Below, piece after piece: positions 17,418-17,500 of a DNA stretch of 17,500 bases. Position numbers and translations under genes: made by a program. Below the pieces are notes generated by a model. It worked only from the letters and a program-made list of their open reading frames with translations, searched no databases and was not told the origin of the DNA. This DNA is from Theodoxus fluviatilis. Its lineage: Eukaryota; Mollusca; Gastropoda; Cycloneritida; Neritidae. Position 1 is the stretch's first letter; each line of letters opens with the position of its first letter. The DNA lies in assembly GCA_034096865.1 (NCBI GenBank), contig JAWQFJ010010002.1:35001-52500 (forward strand), read 5' to 3'.

Positions 17418-17500
17418 GTCATACTCATCTTTATTGTTGCTGCCATTATTGCTCTTGTTGTTGCCAATGATGTATCATCACAGTACATGTATATGTAATA

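Larger units (their letters stand above)
16000..17500 (+). other. GNS: GNS intron 4 (incomplete, runs off the window)
   Basis: Starts GTAAGC at 16000; no acceptor plus family-matching exon was found before 17500. It contains a TG microsatellite, interspersed-repeat copy D, a CpG-rich patch and an ATC repeat. Open frames at 17094-17297 and in the ATC repeat show no GNS similarity. Confidence 0.75.

Noticed and set aside
17294..17498. Poly-Met or poly-Ile small proteins at the right edge
   Set aside because: Translations of an ATC trinucleotide repeat inside the GNS intron.

Overview
The window is eukaryotic genomic DNA, most likely from a lophotrochozoan invertebrate and plausibly a gastropod mollusc. 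The signs are one animal lysosomal gene split by long introns, very dense TG/CA/CT microsatellites, tRNA-derived SINE-like pieces, a degraded Ty3/Gypsy integrase and several DNA-transposon-like repeats. The taxon is inferred from overall character, not from a diagnostic marker. There is no operon structure. Almost all of the many short open frames are microsatellite translations.  LAYOUT. 1-1508 is gene-free and holds microsatellites and two GTTAAC-centred palindromes. 1509-5256 is a repeat element with 41-nt terminal inverted repeats (37/41 identical). Its interior is a 3.3-kb minisatellite of 132 units, each 25 bp (two are 26 bp). A reverse-strand tRNA-SINE-like piece lies at about 1738-1845. 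5503-6259 is a broken Ty3/Gypsy pol 3' end (integrase core plus C-terminal region). 6260-6900 is unassigned, possibly retroelement LTR or flank. About 6901-7207 is the presumed promoter and 5' UTR of the gene.  THE GENE. From 7208 onward the plus strand carries the 5' part of N-acetylglucosamine-6-sulfatase (GNS), a lysosomal enzyme that degrades heparan and keratan sulfate. Four coding exons are visible: 7208-7324, 12227-12286, 15274-15477 and 15934-15999. All junctions are phase 0 with canonical GT/AG. Together they encode 149 residues: the signal peptide, the TDDQD metal-binding motif, the formylglycine CxPSR motif and the second sulfatase signature. The rest of the gene lies beyond the right edge.  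INTRONS. Intron 1 (4.9 kb) holds large CT/CG/CA/TG simple repeats, one copy of a short interspersed repeat family, and a 2.4-kb TIR element (9389-11776) seeded with a recurring 15-bp motif. Intron 2 (3.0 kb) holds a tRNA-derived SINE, a four-copy 80-bp minisatellite, a perfect 38-bp duplication and a second copy of the interspersed family. Introns 3 and 4 each hold one further copy, so every visible GNS intron has one, all in the same orientation. Intron 4 also has a CpG-rich patch with a hairpin and a palindromic TCACGTGA E-box, and ends in an ATC trinucleotide repeat.  No complete new gene system is visible. The most unusual structures are the TIR-bounded 132-copy minisatellite, the 2.4-kb motif-seeded TIR element and the one-per-intron repeat family.
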